A stretch of 5,992 nt of DNA from contig JASLAV010000272.1 of the NCBI GenBank assembly GCA_030146905.1, forward strand, positions 1 through 5,992. Reading direction: 5' to 3'. The first letter of the stretch is position 1; each line of letters begins with the position of its first letter. Below are positions 5,560 to 5,992 of this stretch, piece after piece. This DNA is from Lentzea sp. (GTDB lineage: Bacteria; Actinomycetota; Actinomycetes; Mycobacteriales; Pseudonocardiaceae). The position numbers and the translations under genes were made by a program. The notes under the pieces are model-generated. The model did no database searches. It was not told where the DNA came from and saw nothing but the letters and a program-made list of their open reading frames with translations.

Positions 5560-5611
5560 GCCGTCGACCGGCACACCGGAACCCCCTCACCGGTAAGTGG
5601 CGGTCGACGGC
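5560..5611 (-). terminator. Long hairpin terminator of the cupin gene
   Basis: GCCGTCGACCG (5560-5570) and CGGTCGACGGC (5601-5611) are perfect 11-bp inverted copies. Past one G-G mismatch the pairing continues with CAC/GTG, then, after a 2-nt bulge (AA, 5595-5596), with ACCGG (5575-5579) and CCGGT (5590-5594). The loop is 10 nt. It starts 22 bases after the cupin stop codon on the - strand. It lacks a U tract, as is usual in high-GC actinomycetes. Confidence 0.65.
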
Positions 5612-5633
5612 ACCCTCAGGCTCGCGCCGCTGG

Positions 5634-5992
5634 TCACAGCGCCGGCAGGTTGTACTGGTCGTGCTTCTCGTAGAACGCCTCCAGCTCCTCCGGCGACAGC
5701 CCCTTGGCCTTCCCCACCTCCAGGAAGAACTCCTCGCGGGCGATCCCCGGCGAGAAGAGGATCAGCATCCGCACGGGAGCGTCGCTGTCGTTGCGGAACG
5801 CGTGGGGCCGGTTCGCCGGCACGTACAGGAAGTCGCCCTCCCCGCCGGTGATCCACTCGTCGCCGTCGAGCAGCGTGATCTCGCCTTCGAGCACGTAGAA
5901 CGACTCGGAGAACGTCTTGTGGAAGTGCGGGCGGGCACCGGGCTGACGTGCTTCCATCCGCCACTCGAACAGGCCGAACTCGCCGTTCGTGA
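5634..5992 (-). CDS. Cupin-domain protein, C-terminal part (runs off right edge)
   Basis: This is a small beta-barrel cupin, probably metal-binding, of the type annotated as cupin-domain or quercetin-dioxygenase-like protein. The frame stays open from the TGA at 5634-5636 to the window end. The ATG at 5955-5957 is probably internal, because the preceding codons read TNGEFGLFEWR, a usual cupin strand. Counting from that Met, motif 1 is GARPHFHKTFSESFYVLEGE with metal ligands His11, His13 and Glu18. Motif 2 is GDFLYVPANRPHAFRN with His52. All four expected ligands are present. The C-terminal helical tail (REEFFLEVGKAKGLSPEELEAFYEKH) is common in single-domain cupins. The substrate cannot be told from sequence; both a dioxygenase and a small-ligand sensor are possible. 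A terminator hairpin follows it. Confidence 0.9.
   Translation of the reverse strand, partial: TNGEFGLFEWRMEARQPGARPHFHKTFSESFYVLEGEITLLDGDEWITGGEGDFLYVPANRPHAFRNDSDAPVRMLILFSPGIAREEFFLEVGKAKGLSPEELEAFYEKHDQYNLPAL

Noticed and set aside
5348..5590. 80-codon - strand open frame in the same stretch
   Set aside because: It is arginine-rich without pattern, starts inside the terminator hairpin, and overlaps the DUF6098-like promoter.
5357..5596. 79-codon + strand open frame in the gene-free stretch
   Set aside because: Its third-position GC is about three quarters, lower than the neighbouring genes. It has no suitable ribosome binding site or recognised pattern, and its end runs through the cupin terminator. 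It remains the least unlikely of the small frames.
5634..5957. Cupin gene starting at ATG 5957 as a complete 107-residue protein
   Set aside because: The frame stays open to the window edge, and the preceding residues (EFGLFEWR) form a normal cupin strand, so the gene is truncated by the window.

Overview
The window looks like chromosomal DNA from a high-GC actinomycete. The coding sequences prefer G or C at third positions, use GTG starts, and show leaderless-type promoter spacing. The protein families (a long secreted S8 protease, a DUF6098-like protein, a coiled-coil actinobacterial hypothetical) would suit Pseudonocardiales such as Lentzea or Saccharothrix. That placement is inference from protein style, not a database match.

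Layout, left to right. Bases 2-52 are the last codons of a + strand gene that begins outside the window. A 13-bp perfect hairpin follows at once and also closes the gene arriving from the other side. Bases 104-3331 (-) encode a 1075-residue secreted subtilisin-family (S8) protease. It has a signal peptide, an I9-like propeptide, a complete Asp/His/Ser triad, a long insert with calcium-loop motifs, and two C-terminal PPC-like repeats. The 250-bp region upstream (3332-3581) is lower in GC and carries a candidate promoter under an inverted repeat, tandem TTGACA boxes and leader hairpins. Bases 3582-4124 (-) encode a small two-helix membrane protein with a bacterial PH-like cytoplasmic part and a CPAC knuckle. 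Divergent from it, 4235-4924 (+) encodes a coiled-coil protein of unknown function. Its 3' end overlaps the convergent DUF6098-like gene (4908-5351, -) by 17 bp. A 282-bp gene-free stretch (5352-5633) holds a tandem 11-bp repeat, inverted repeats and a long terminator-like hairpin. Bases 5634-5992 (-) are the C-terminal part of a cupin protein that runs off the right edge.

The genes do not form an obvious pathway. Each seems to be its own transcription unit: there are terminators after the upstream gene, the protease, the coiled-coil gene and the cupin, and divergent or isolated promoters elsewhere. The protease is exported, the PH-like protein sits in the membrane, and the other three are predicted cytoplasmic. 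I see no mobile element, CRISPR array, tRNA or rRNA. I found no convincing evidence of a new multi-gene system. The most checkable signals are the regulatory elements upstream of the protease and of the DUF6098-like gene, and the domain architecture of the protease.
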